Assembly: GCF_900187455.1 (NCBI RefSeq)
Contig: NZ_FYDX01000007.1
Location: 248,001 to 312,000, forward strand
Direction: 5' to 3'
DNA length: 64,000 bases
Origin: Pseudomonas sp. Irchel 3E13
GTDB lineage: Bacteria > Pseudomonadota > Gammaproteobacteria > Pseudomonadales > Pseudomonadaceae
The notes below the pieces were generated by a model. It was not told where the DNA came from, ran no database searches, and was given only the letters and a program-made list of their open reading frames with translations. The translations under genes were made by a program, and so were the position numbers. Positions 37,033 to 46,422 of the stretch are shown here, piece by piece (the first letter of the stretch is position 1; each line of letters starts with the position of its first letter).

Positions 37033-38504
37033 GCCAGCAGACCATGCCCCGCTTCAACCTCAAGGGCCTCGGCATCCTCGCGCTGGCCGTAGCCCTGGCC
37101 GCGCCCGCCTACGCCGACAGCACCCCGGCCTCTGCCGCCAAGCCGACCAACACCCTGCAGTCGCTGGCCGAGCTGGATGGCAAGGCACCGAGCCACCGCG
37201 CCCTGAACATCCAGACCTGGAACACCGCCGAAGGCGCGCGGGTGCTGTTTGTCGAAGCCCACGAATTGCCGATGTTCGACCTGCGCCTGACCTTCGCCGC
37301 CGGCAGCAGCCATGACGGCGCCACGCCCGGCATCGCCTCGCTGACCAACGCCATGCTCAATGAAGGCGTGGCCGGCAAGGACGTCAGCGCCATCGCCCAG
37401 GGCTTCGAAGGCCTGGGCGCCGACTTCGGCAACGGCGCCTACCGCGACATGGCGGTAGCCTCGCTGCGCAGCCTGAGCGCTGCCGACAAGCGCGAGCCGG
37501 CGTTGAAGCTGTTCGCCGAAGTAGTGGGCAAGCCGACCTTCCCGAAAGACGCCCTGGCCCGGATCAAGAACCAGATCCTCGCCGGCTTCGAGTACCAGAA
37601 ACAGAACCCCGGCAAGCTCGCCAGCCAGGAACTGTTCGCGCGTCTGTACGGCCAGCACCCCTACGGCCACCCCAGCGACGGCACCGCCAAGACCATTCCG
37701 CCGATCACCCTGGAACAACTGCGCGCCTTCCACGCCAAGGCCTACACCGCTGGCAACACGGTGATCGCCCTGGTCGGCGACCTCAGCCGCGCCGACGCCG
37801 AGGCCATTGCCTCGCAAGTCTCCGCCGCGCTGCCGAAAGGCCCGGCGCTGGCCAAGGTCGAAGCGCCCGCCGAGCCCAAAGCCGGCGCGACGCACATCGA
37901 CTTCCCGTCCAAGCAGACGCACCTGCTGCTGGCGCAACTGGGCATCGACCGTAACGACCCGGACTACGCCGCCCTCTCGCTGGGCAACCAGATCCTCGGC
38001 GGTGGCTCGTTCGGCACCCGTCTGATGAGCGAAGTGCGCGAAAAACGCGGGCTGACCTACGGCGTCTACTCCACCTTCGTGCCGATGCAGGCGCAAGGGC
38101 CGTTCATGATCAACCTGCAGACCCGCGCGGAACTCAGCGAAGGCACGCTCAAGCTGGTGCAGGACCTTCTCAGCGATTACCTGAAGACCGGCCCGACCCA
38201 GCAGGAACTGGACGACGCCAAGCGTGAACTGGCCGGCAGCTTCCCGCTGTCCAATGCCAGCAACGCGAGCATCGTCGGCCAACTGGGCGCCATCGGCTTC
38301 TATAATCTGCCGCTGACCTACCTTGAAGACTACATGCGCCAGTCCCAGGAACTGACCGTGGAACAGGTTCGCGACGCGCTGAACCGCCACCTGTCGGCCG
38401 ACAAACTGGTGATCGTCACCGCCGGCCCCAAGGTGCCGCAGCAGCCGCTGCCACCACCCCTCGATAAACCCGCCGAGCAGCCGCTCGGCGTACCGGAGCA
38501 TTAA
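37029..38504 (+). CDS. M16-family protease-like protein lacking the zinc motif
   Basis: The 491-residue product has a signal peptide ending APAYADS and two M16 domains. Where the active partner has HxxEH, this protein reads GIASLTNAMLNEG, so it cannot bind catalytic zinc in the normal way. The rest of the fold (LRLTFAAGSSHDG, GGGSFGTRLMSEVREKRGLTYG) is kept. It overlaps the upstream M16 gene by 4 nt and the rsmD start by 1 nt, and probably forms a heterodimer with that partner. Confidence 0.92.
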   Translation: MSQQTMPRFNLKGLGILALAVALAAPAYADSTPASAAKPTNTLQSLAELDGKAPSHRALNIQTWNTAEGARVLFVEAHELPMFDLRLTFAAGSSHDGATPGIASLTNAMLNEGVAGKDVSAIAQGFEGLGADFGNGAYRDMAVASLRSLSAADKREPALKLFAEVVGKPTFPKDALARIKNQILAGFEYQKQNPGKLASQELFARLYGQHPYGHPSDGTAKTIPPITLEQLRAFHAKAYTAGNTVIALVGDLSRADAEAIASQVSAALPKGPALAKVEAPAEPKAGATHIDFPSKQTHLLLAQLGIDRNDPDYAALSLGNQILGGGSFGTRLMSEVREKRGLTYGVYSTFVPMQAQGPFMINLQTRAELSEGTLKLVQDLLSDYLKTGPTQQELDDAKRELAGSFPLSNASNASIVGQLGAIGFYNLPLTYLEDYMRQSQELTVEQVRDALNRHLSADKLVIVTAGPKVPQQPLPPPLDKPAEQPLGVPEH

Positions 38505-39085
38505 TGGCCAGTCCATCCAAGCCGCAAACGGGCCCAGGCCAGTTGCGCATCATCGCCGGCGAATGGCGCAGCCGTCGCCTGAGCTTCCCCAGTGCCCCCG
38601 GCCTGCGCCCGACGCCGGACCGGGTGCGGGAAACCGTGTTCAACTGGCTCGCCCCGTACATCGCGGGCGCCAAGGTGCTCGATGCCTTCACCGGTAGCGG
38701 CGCCCTGTACCTGGAAGCGCTGTCTCGCGGAGCCGGCGATTCCGTGGCCCTGGACAGCAACCCGGCAGCCATCGCCAACCTGCGGCAGAACCTCGAACTG
38801 CTGCGTTGCCCGCGCGGCCAGGTGATCCAGAGCGATGCCCAGCGTTACCTGCAGGGTGAACCGAAGCTGGCCTTCGATGTGGTGTTCCTCGACCCGCCGT
38901 TCCACCAGGACCTGCTGACAACCACCTGCGCCCTGCTCGAAGAGCGCAACTGGCTTGCCGAACGCGCCTGGATCTACACCGAGAGCGAAAACCGGCCCTC
39001 GACCCTGAACCTGCCCGGCAACTGGCGCCTGCACCGGGAACAGAAGGCCGGCCAGGTGCACTACGCACTGTGGGAACGCGGCTGA
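38504..39085 (+). CDS. rsmD: 16S rRNA (guanine-966-N2)-methyltransferase
   Basis: The 193-residue enzyme methylates G966 in the small subunit. It contains LRIIAGEWRSRRL near residue 11, RPTPDRVRETVFNWL, motif I VLDAFTGSGALYLEALSRGA in part, and the catalytic VVFLDPPF near 130. The start overlaps the last base of the M16 partner stop. Confidence 0.96.
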   Translation: MASPSKPQTGPGQLRIIAGEWRSRRLSFPSAPGLRPTPDRVRETVFNWLAPYIAGAKVLDAFTGSGALYLEALSRGAGDSVALDSNPAAIANLRQNLELLRCPRGQVIQSDAQRYLQGEPKLAFDVVFLDPPFHQDLLTTTCALLEERNWLAERAWIYTESENRPSTLNLPGNWRLHREQKAGQVHYALWERG

Positions 39086-39177
39086 CCGTCATCTGTCCGT
39101 CATCTCGCGCGGCAGGCGCCTGAGCCAGCACTTACACTGGTAATCAAGCCTGTCGCGTATTCCCGAGTGAAACCCTG

Positions 39178-40179
39178 ATGTCCATGTCCCCCGCCCCGCC
39201 TTTCAGACCCGCGACAGGACTTCGCAACCCTCACCTGCAAACCCTCTGGGGTCCGCTGTGGCGCAAGTCGACGGCGCTGGACCACCAGCGCGAGCGCGTG
39301 TGGCTGAGCGACGGCGATTTCCTCGACCTGGACTGGAGTGGCCCCCGCGACAACACTTCGCCCCTGGTGCTGGTGCTGCACGGGCTCACCGGCTCGTCCT
39401 CCTCGCATTACGTGGTCGGCCTGCAACACGCGCTGAACGCCCGCGGCTGGGCCAGCGTGGCGGTGAACTGGCGCGGTTGCTCGGGCGAGCCGAACCTGCT
39501 GCCGCGCAGCTACCACTCCGGTGCCAGCGGAGACCTGGCCGAAGTGATCGCCCACCTGCGTGCCCAGCGGCCGTCGGCGCCGCTGTACGCGGTGGGTTAT
39601 TCATTGGGCGGGAATGTGCTGCTCAAATACCTGGGCGAGACCGGCTCGGCGAGCCAGTTGCAGGCCGCCGTGGCGGTATCGGTGCCGTTTCGCCTGGACC
39701 AGTGCGCCGACCGCATCAGCCTGGGCTTCTCGCGGGTCTACCAGCGGCATTTCATCCGCGAAATGGTCACCTACGTGAAGAACAAGGAGCGGCACTTCCA
39801 GCACCAAGGCCACCACGAAGGGCTGGAAGCCCTGGCCCGGCTCGGGCCGCTGACCAACCTGCGCACGTTCTGGGACTTCGACGGACGCATCACCGCGCCG
39901 CTCAACGGTTTCGATGACGCCCACGACTACTACAAGCGCTCGTCCAGCCGCTACTACCTGGGCGAGAACCGCACGCCAACGCTGATCATCCAGTCCCGCG
40001 ACGACCCGTTCGTCTTTAGCCACAGCCTTCCCGAAGCCTGTGAGTTGGCCAGCAGCACCCGCCTTGAGCTACACGCTCATGGCGGTCATGTCGGCTTCAT
40101 CGAGGGCAGTCTGCGCCAGCCGGGGTATTACCTGGAACGGCGTATCCCCGAGTGGCTGGCGCAGCAGGCGGGCCGTTAA
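39178..40179 (+). CDS. YheT-family alpha/beta hydrolase
   Basis: The 333-residue product begins MSMSPAPPFRPATGLRNPHL; the NPHLQTLWGPL stretch is typical of YheT/ABHD1-like hydrolases. It has the HGLTGSSSSHYV oxyanion region near residue 63, the nucleophile in VGYSLGGNVLLKYLG near 140, an Asp in IIQSRDDPFVF, and a His in LHAHGGHVGFIEGS. The physiological ester is unknown. It overlaps the convergent rhodanese gene by 4 nt. Confidence 0.9.
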   Translation: MSMSPAPPFRPATGLRNPHLQTLWGPLWRKSTALDHQRERVWLSDGDFLDLDWSGPRDNTSPLVLVLHGLTGSSSSHYVVGLQHALNARGWASVAVNWRGCSGEPNLLPRSYHSGASGDLAEVIAHLRAQRPSAPLYAVGYSLGGNVLLKYLGETGSASQLQAAVAVSVPFRLDQCADRISLGFSRVYQRHFIREMVTYVKNKERHFQHQGHHEGLEALARLGPLTNLRTFWDFDGRITAPLNGFDDAHDYYKRSSSRYYLGENRTPTLIIQSRDDPFVFSHSLPEACELASSTRLELHAHGGHVGFIEGSLRQPGYYLERRIPEWLAQQAGR

Positions 40180-41030
40180 TCGCCGGTCGCGATTTGGTGC
40201 TGCGGATTATTGATCCACTCGCTCCACGAGCCCGCGTACAGCGGCGCCAGCGGATAACCGGCCAGGCTCAGGGCGAACAGGTTGTGGCAGGCGGTAACCC
40301 CGGAACCGCAGTAGGCCACCAGCGACTCCGGCTTGCGCGCACCGATCAGTTTAGTGAAGCGGGCCTTTAGCTGGTCGGCGGGCAGGAAGTGGCCGTCGGC
40401 ACCCAAGTTGTCGGTGAACGCCGCGCATTGCGCGCCGGGAATGTGCCCGGCCACCGGGTCGATCGGCTCCACTTCACCGCGAAAACGCGGCAGGGCGCGG
40501 GCATCGAGCAAGGTCAGGGCCGGGTCGCCCAGACGCTCGCGCAATTGCTCGGCACTGATCAGCAACGCCGAATCCGGCTCGCCGCTGAACGTGCCTTCGC
40601 GCTTGTCCGCCAGGTCCAGGCTCAGCGGCAGGCCCGCCGCATGCCAGGCCTTGAGGCCGCCATCGAGCAGGTACACGCCGCTGCGCTTGCCCAGCCAGGC
40701 GAGCAACCACCAGGCCCGCGCGGCGAATGCACCGGGGCCGTCGTCATAGAGCACCACGTCGCTGTCGTTATCGATGCCCCATTGCTGCAGGCGCTCTATC
40801 AACCGCTCCGGTTGCGGCAGCGGATGGCGTCCGGTCACACCCTTGACCACTGGCGCGCTCAGGTCGCGTTCCAGATCGGCGAAATGCGCCCCGGCAATAT
40901 GCCCCTCGGCATAGCTGCGCTGGCCGTAATCCGGATCTTCCAGGGCAAAACGACAATCGAGAATCACCAGCTTCGGCTCGCCGAGGCGTTCCGCTAGTTG
41001 CCGGGGTGCGATCAGTTGCGCGTGAGGCAT
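40176..41030 (-). CDS. Thiosulfate/3-mercaptopyruvate sulfurtransferase
   Basis: The 284-residue protein starts MPHAQLIAPRQLAERLGEPK and has two rhodanese domains. The second holds the active-site loop CGSGVTACHN (Cys near residue 236), whose CGSGVTA form is typical of mercaptopyruvate sulfurtransferases (SseA type). The first domain is structural. It lies 29 nt after the laoR-type regulator gene on the same strand and may be co-transcribed with it. Confidence 0.92.
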   Translation of the reverse strand: MPHAQLIAPRQLAERLGEPKLVILDCRFALEDPDYGQRSYAEGHIAGAHFADLERDLSAPVVKGVTGRHPLPQPERLIERLQQWGIDNDSDVVLYDDGPGAFAARAWWLLAWLGKRSGVYLLDGGLKAWHAAGLPLSLDLADKREGTFSGEPDSALLISAEQLRERLGDPALTLLDARALPRFRGEVEPIDPVAGHIPGAQCAAFTDNLGADGHFLPADQLKARFTKLIGARKPESLVAYCGSGVTACHNLFALSLAGYPLAPLYAGSWSEWINNPQHQIATGD

Positions 41031-41059
41031 GACAGTCTCCATATCGATTGAACGGGGCG

Positions 41060-41725
41060 TTACTGCTCCAGCGCCTGCTGCAGCGGTACGTAGAATTCTT
41101 CGCAGAGCGCGTCCACCGCCGGGCGCGCCGTGGCGGTGACGAAACCGAGCTCCAGCACCAGCACCTGATAAACGCCGCGCTTGATGGCTTCTTCACTCAA
41201 ATGCGCGGCATTTTCCCGGGTGGTGCAGAGAAAGCGGACCCAGGACGTGAGGATGATCCAGGCGTTGAGGGTCAGCGACTCGATCTGCACCGTGTTCATT
41301 TCCAGGATGTCCGCCTCGACAAAGCCGGTGTAAATGGCCTGGCCCTGCAACAGGCAACGCTGGGAAAAGCGCCGGTAGCGGGCGGCCAGTTCCTTGTCGC
41401 TGTCGAGCAGGTGTTCGAGGTCGCGGTGCAGGAAGCGGTAGTTCCACATCGCGGCGAGGATCGCCTTCAAGTAGAAGCGCTTGTCCTCGACCGTGGCCAG
41501 ACGGCCTTTGGGCGGGTGCAGGAAACTTTCCACCTGTTCCTCATACTGACTGAACAACTCGGCAATGATTTCCTGCTTGTTGGCGAAGTGGTAGTAGAGG
41601 TTGCCGGGCGAGATTTCCATATGCGCGGCGATGTGGTTGGTACTGACGCTGCGCTCGCCCTGCTGGTTGAACAGCTCCAGGCTGTTTTGCACGATGCGCT
41701 CGCGGGTCTTGATACGCGGGGCCAT
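41060..41725 (-). CDS. laoR: TetR-family regulator, LaoR-like
   Basis: The 221-residue product begins MAPRIKTRERIVQNSLELFN. The helix-turn-helix spans about residues 25-50 (GERSVSTNHIAAHMEISPGN then LYYHFANKQEI). The rest is a TetR ligand domain. It is divergent from the aldehyde dehydrogenase/GMC genes, matching P. aeruginosa PA0367 (LaoR), a repressor of long-chain alcohol and aldehyde oxidation. The ligand is likely an acyl-CoA, alcohol or aldehyde, which is inference. Confidence 0.85.
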   Translation of the reverse strand: MAPRIKTRERIVQNSLELFNQQGERSVSTNHIAAHMEISPGNLYYHFANKQEIIAELFSQYEEQVESFLHPPKGRLATVEDKRFYLKAILAAMWNYRFLHRDLEHLLDSDKELAARYRRFSQRCLLQGQAIYTGFVEADILEMNTVQIESLTLNAWIILTSWVRFLCTTRENAAHLSEEAIKRGVYQVLVLELGFVTATARPAVDALCEEFYVPLQQALEQ

Positions 41726-41857
41726 GACGCCAGCTCCAAAAGCGTGAGCTTGAAATGTTTGGTTAATCTTACGGCCTCAATGGGGTGCGTGCATCTGCTG
41801 AATGCAGGGGAATTCAGCGCTGCGATGAGGCCCGACAGAGCCACACAAAAAGACCAA

Positions 41858-41875
41858 CTAGAGTATATGCTCTAG
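41858..41875. promoter_or_regulatory. Palindromic operator candidate for the TetR regulator
   Basis: CTAGAG-TATATG-CTCTAG is an inverted repeat with perfect 6-bp arms 28 nt upstream of the laoC start and 133 nt from the divergent laoR start. Its place close to a likely laoC promoter suits repression by the TetR protein encoded next to it. Confidence 0.7.
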
Positions 41876-41902
41876 CCGAAACAATTAGTCATGGAGGTCC
41901 CG

Positions 41903-43306
41903 ATGTCCCAACTGGACTGGCTCGACGCCCTGTTCGAACAACAGCGCGACGCCTTCAACCGTCTGCCCATGCCGCCCCTGGCCCAGCGCCGGCAATGGCT
42001 CAAGGCCCTGCGCCAGGCGCTGATCGAGCGACAGGACGAGTTGGTCACCGCCATCGATCAGGACTTCAACGGGCGCAGCGCCGACGAAACCCGGCTGGCT
42101 GAACTGATGCCCAGCGTGCTGGGCCTGGCCCATGCGGAAAAACACCTCGGCCACTGGATGAAGTCCCGGCGCCGCAGCGTCGGCCTGGCCTTCCAGCCGG
42201 CCAGTGCGCGCGTGCACTACCAACCGCTGGGCGTGGTCGGGGTGATCGTGCCGTGGAACTACCCGCTATTTCTTGCCATTGGCCCGCTCACCGGCGCCCT
42301 GGCCGCGGGCAACCGGGTGATGCTCAAGCTCAGCGAAACCACGCCGGCCACCGGGCTGGTGCTCAAGAACCTGCTGGAATCGGTGTTCCCCACGGACATG
42401 GTCAGCGTGGTGCTGGGCGAGGCCGACGTGGGCGAGGCATTCTCCCGCCTACCGTTCGACCACCTGCTGTTCACCGGCGCCACCAGCATCGGGCGCCATG
42501 TGATGCGCGCCGCCGCCGACAACCTCACCCCGGTGACCCTGGAACTGGGCGGCAAATCCCCGGCCATCGTCTCCACCCGCGTACCGCTGGCCGACGCCGC
42601 CGAGCGCATCGCCTTCGGCAAGACCCTCAACGCCGGGCAGACCTGCGTCGCGCCGGACTATGTGCTGGTGCCGGAAGAGCGAATCTCCGGGTTTATCGAA
42701 GCCTATCGCGAGGCGGTAAAACGCTTTTACCCACAGGTGCAAGGCAACCCGGACTACACGGCGATCATCAGCGAGCGCCACCTGGCCCGGCTCAACGGCT
42801 ACCTTGATGACGCCCGCCTGCAAGGCGCCACGGTGACCAATCTGTACCCGGACGAACCGCTGCAAGGTCGCCGCCTGCCGCCCTATCTGCTGCAAGACGT
42901 CCACCAGCAGATGCAGGTGATGCAGGACGAAATTTTCGGCCCGTTGCTGCCCATCGTTCCTTACCGGCATATCGACGAAGCCATTGCCTACATCAACCAG
43001 CGACCGCGTCCGCTGGCGCTTTACTACTTCGGCTACGAGCGTGACGAACAGAACCTGGTCCTGGAAAACACCCATTCCGGCGGCGCCTGCCTCAACGACA
43101 CCTTGCTGCATGTGGCCCAGGATGACCTGCCGTTCGGCGGCGTCGGCCCTTCCGGCATGGGCCATTACCACGGCTACGAAGGCTTCCAGACCTTCAGCCA
43201 GGCCAAGGGCGTGCTGGCCAAGCAACGCCTGAACCTGGCGCGGTTGATCTACCCGCCTTATGGCAAGCGCCTGCAACAACTGGTGTACCGTTTCTTCATC
43301 CGCTGA
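41903..43306 (+). CDS. laoC: Aldehyde dehydrogenase, LaoC/coniferyl-aldehyde dehydrogenase type
   Basis: The 467-residue NAD(P)-dependent enzyme starts MSQLDWLDALFEQQRDAFNR at 41903, behind GGAGGT; an earlier ATG at 41891 would sit inside that ribosome-binding site. It has VIVPWNYPLFLAIGP near residue 115, FTGATSIGRHVMRAA, the general base in LELGGKSPAIV, and the catalytic Cys in NAGQTCVAPDYVL near 248. Sequence type alone reads as coniferyl-aldehyde dehydrogenase, but the genes around it match the long-chain aldehyde enzyme LaoC. Confidence 0.87.
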   Translation: MSQLDWLDALFEQQRDAFNRLPMPPLAQRRQWLKALRQALIERQDELVTAIDQDFNGRSADETRLAELMPSVLGLAHAEKHLGHWMKSRRRSVGLAFQPASARVHYQPLGVVGVIVPWNYPLFLAIGPLTGALAAGNRVMLKLSETTPATGLVLKNLLESVFPTDMVSVVLGEADVGEAFSRLPFDHLLFTGATSIGRHVMRAAADNLTPVTLELGGKSPAIVSTRVPLADAAERIAFGKTLNAGQTCVAPDYVLVPEERISGFIEAYREAVKRFYPQVQGNPDYTAIISERHLARLNGYLDDARLQGATVTNLYPDEPLQGRRLPPYLLQDVHQQMQVMQDEIFGPLLPIVPYRHIDEAIAYINQRPRPLALYYFGYERDEQNLVLENTHSGGACLNDTLLHVAQDDLPFGGVGPSGMGHYHGYEGFQTFSQAKGVLAKQRLNLARLIYPPYGKRLQQLVYRFFIR

Positions 43307-43328
43307 TCGCTGCACAGGCCCGACAATA

Positions 43329-43850
43329 ATGACAACATGCCTGCCCGACGCCGCCGCGCTCAACCGCCGCGGCCTGCTCAAATTCAGCCTCGGCGCCACG
43401 CTGTTTCTCAGTGGCGCCAGTTTGCTCGGCTGCACCGCCGAAACGCCCGCCAGCGGCTTTGGCGTGTTGCGCACGGCTGATCTGCCACTGCTGCGCGCCA
43501 TCACCCCGGTAATCCTCGCGGGCGCCGCGCCCGCCAGCGCCACGGAAGCGGTTCTCGCCCGTCTCGACGATACGCTCGCCAGTCTCTCGCCGGAAATGCT
43601 CGCGCTCACCCGGCAACTGTTCGACGTGCTCGCCCTGCCGCTGACCCGCGGCCCACTCACCGGCATCTGGGGCGCCTGGGAACAGGCCAGCCCCGCAGAC
43701 ATCCGCGCCTTTCTGCTGCGCTGGCAGGACAGCGCGCTGAACCTGCTGCGCCAGGGTTATTGCTCGCTGCTGCAACTGCTGCTGATGGCCTGGTACAGCC
43801 TGCCCGACGCCTGGGGCACCTGCGGTTATCCCGGCCCGCCGAAATTCTGA
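43329..43850 (+). CDS. laoB: LaoB-like small subunit with twin-arginine-type leader
   Basis: The 174-residue-class product (start at 43329, MTTCLPDAAALNRRGLLKFS; 173 residues) has NRRGLLKFSLGATLFLSGAS, a twin-arginine-like signal, with a lipobox-like LLGC after it. The mature part is helical and resembles the small subunits that accompany GMC or gluconate-type dehydrogenases. It lies 22 nt after laoC and 17 nt before laoA. Its place matches PA0365 (LaoB). The exact role of LaoB is not established. Confidence 0.8.
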   Translation: MTTCLPDAAALNRRGLLKFSLGATLFLSGASLLGCTAETPASGFGVLRTADLPLLRAITPVILAGAAPASATEAVLARLDDTLASLSPEMLALTRQLFDVLALPLTRGPLTGIWGAWEQASPADIRAFLLRWQDSALNLLRQGYCSLLQLLLMAWYSLPDAWGTCGYPGPPKF

Positions 43851-43867
43851 CCGACAAGAGCCCGCCC

Positions 43868-45466
43868 ATGCCCGTACCCGACCTGTTCCGCGACGGCCTC
43901 GCCCGTGGCTGGAAAACCCGTGACGGCTCCGCCCTGAGCCAGGACCTGACCCTGGAAACCGACATCGCCATCATCGGCACCGGGGCCGGCGGCGCCACCA
44001 GCGCCGAACGCCTCAGCGAAGCCGGCTACCGCGTGCTGTTGATCGAGGAAGGTCCGCTGCAGACCAGCAGCGACTTCAAGATGCTCGAACACGAGGCCTA
44101 CGCCCGCCTCTATCAGGAAGGCATCGGCCGCATGAGCAAGGACGGCGCCATCACCATCCTTCAGGGCCGCGCCGTGGGCGGCACCACGCTGATCAACTGG
44201 ACGTCCTGCTTCCGCACCCCGGAACCGACCTTGCAGCACTGGGCCCGTGAACACGGCGTCAGCGGCCTCGGCGTGGATGATCTGGCGCCCTGGTTCGAGC
44301 GCATGGAGCAGCGCCTGAACATCGCCCCCTGGCAGGTGCCGCCCAACGCCAACAACGACGTGCTGCGCCGTGGCTGCGCGGCCCTCGGCCTGGACTGGAA
44401 GGTGATTCCGCGCAACGTGCGCGGCTGCGGCAACCTCGGCTATTGCGGCATGGGCTGCCCGCTCAACGCCAAGCAATCGATGCTGGTCACCAGCATTCCG
44501 GCGACGCTGGAAAAAGGCGGCGAACTGCTCTACCTCGCCCGCGCCGAGCGCTTCGAACACGACGGCCAGCGCATCCGCGAATTGCACTGTGTGGCCATGG
44601 ACCCGCGCTGCGTCGCACCCACGGGCCGGCGCATCCGGGTACGGGCGCGGCACTACCTGCTGGCTGGCGGCGGCATCAACAGCCCGGCCCTGCTGCTGCG
44701 CTCGGACGCCCCGGACCCGCATCAGCGTCTCGGCAAGCGAACCTTCCTGCACCTGGTCAACTTCAGCGCGGCGCGTTTCGCCGAACCGGTGAATCCGTTC
44801 TACGGCGCGCCGCAGTCAATCTACAGCGATCACTTCCAGTGGCGCGGCGGCGTCAGCGGCGCCATGGGCTACAAGCTGGAGGTGCCGCCGCTGCACCCGG
44901 CCCTGGCCGCCACGCTGCTCGGCGGTTTTGGCGAGGACAACGCGCTGCGCATGGCCGACCTGCCCCACACCCACGTGATGCTGGCCCTGCTGCGCGACGG
45001 CTTCCACCCGGACAGCGTCGGCGGCAGCGTGCACCTGCGCGGCGACGGCTCGCCGGTGCTCGATTACCCGGTGTCGGCCTACGCCTGGGACGGCGTGCGC
45101 CGCGCTTTTCACAGCATGGCGCAGATTCAGTTCGCCGCCGGGGCCGAGAGCGTCCTGCCGCTGCACAGCCATGCCCGCCCCGCAAAAAACCTGGCCGAGG
45201 CCCGCGCGATGATCGACGACTTGTCGCTGGAACTGTTCCTCACCCGCCTCGGCAGCGCCCATGTGATGGGCGGCTGCGCCATGGGCGAAGACCCGCGCCA
45301 GAGCGTCTGCGACAGCCTTGGCCGGCATCATCAACTGGAAAACCTGTCGATCCACGACGGCTCGCTGTTCCCCACCAGCATCGGCGCCAACCCGCAACTG
45401 TCGGTCTACGCCATCAGCGCCCGGCTCAGCGACCAACTCGCCGAACGCCTGAAAATGCCCGCATGA
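43868..45466 (+). CDS. laoA: GMC-family alcohol dehydrogenase, LaoA-like
   Basis: The 532-residue flavoprotein starts MPVPDLFRDGLARGWKTRDG. The FAD-binding fold is at IAIIGTGAGGATSAERL near residue 34, with GRAVGGTTLINWTSCFRTP near 100 and a Cys-rich RGCGNLGYCGMGCP near 188. The C-terminal active-site region contains SAHVMGGCAMG and SLFPTSIGANPQLSVYA. It matches PA0364 (LaoA), which oxidises long-chain alcohols. With laoC it would take alcohols through aldehydes to fatty acids. Confidence 0.87.
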   Translation: MPVPDLFRDGLARGWKTRDGSALSQDLTLETDIAIIGTGAGGATSAERLSEAGYRVLLIEEGPLQTSSDFKMLEHEAYARLYQEGIGRMSKDGAITILQGRAVGGTTLINWTSCFRTPEPTLQHWAREHGVSGLGVDDLAPWFERMEQRLNIAPWQVPPNANNDVLRRGCAALGLDWKVIPRNVRGCGNLGYCGMGCPLNAKQSMLVTSIPATLEKGGELLYLARAERFEHDGQRIRELHCVAMDPRCVAPTGRRIRVRARHYLLAGGGINSPALLLRSDAPDPHQRLGKRTFLHLVNFSAARFAEPVNPFYGAPQSIYSDHFQWRGGVSGAMGYKLEVPPLHPALAATLLGGFGEDNALRMADLPHTHVMLALLRDGFHPDSVGGSVHLRGDGSPVLDYPVSAYAWDGVRRAFHSMAQIQFAAGAESVLPLHSHARPAKNLAEARAMIDDLSLELFLTRLGSAHVMGGCAMGEDPRQSVCDSLGRHHQLENLSIHDGSLFPTSIGANPQLSVYAISARLSDQLAERLKMPA

Positions 45467-45507
45467 CAACAGCGGGCCGCGCTGTCTATAGTCCGTTGGG
45501 CCGGTGA

Positions 45508-46059
<552 letters not shown>

Positions 46060-46107
46060 TCTCAACTCCGGCCTGAAACCCGCGCCCGCGTGCACTGCGG
46101 GCGCTAA

Positions 46108-46421
<314 letters not shown>

Positions 46422-46422
<1 letters not shown>

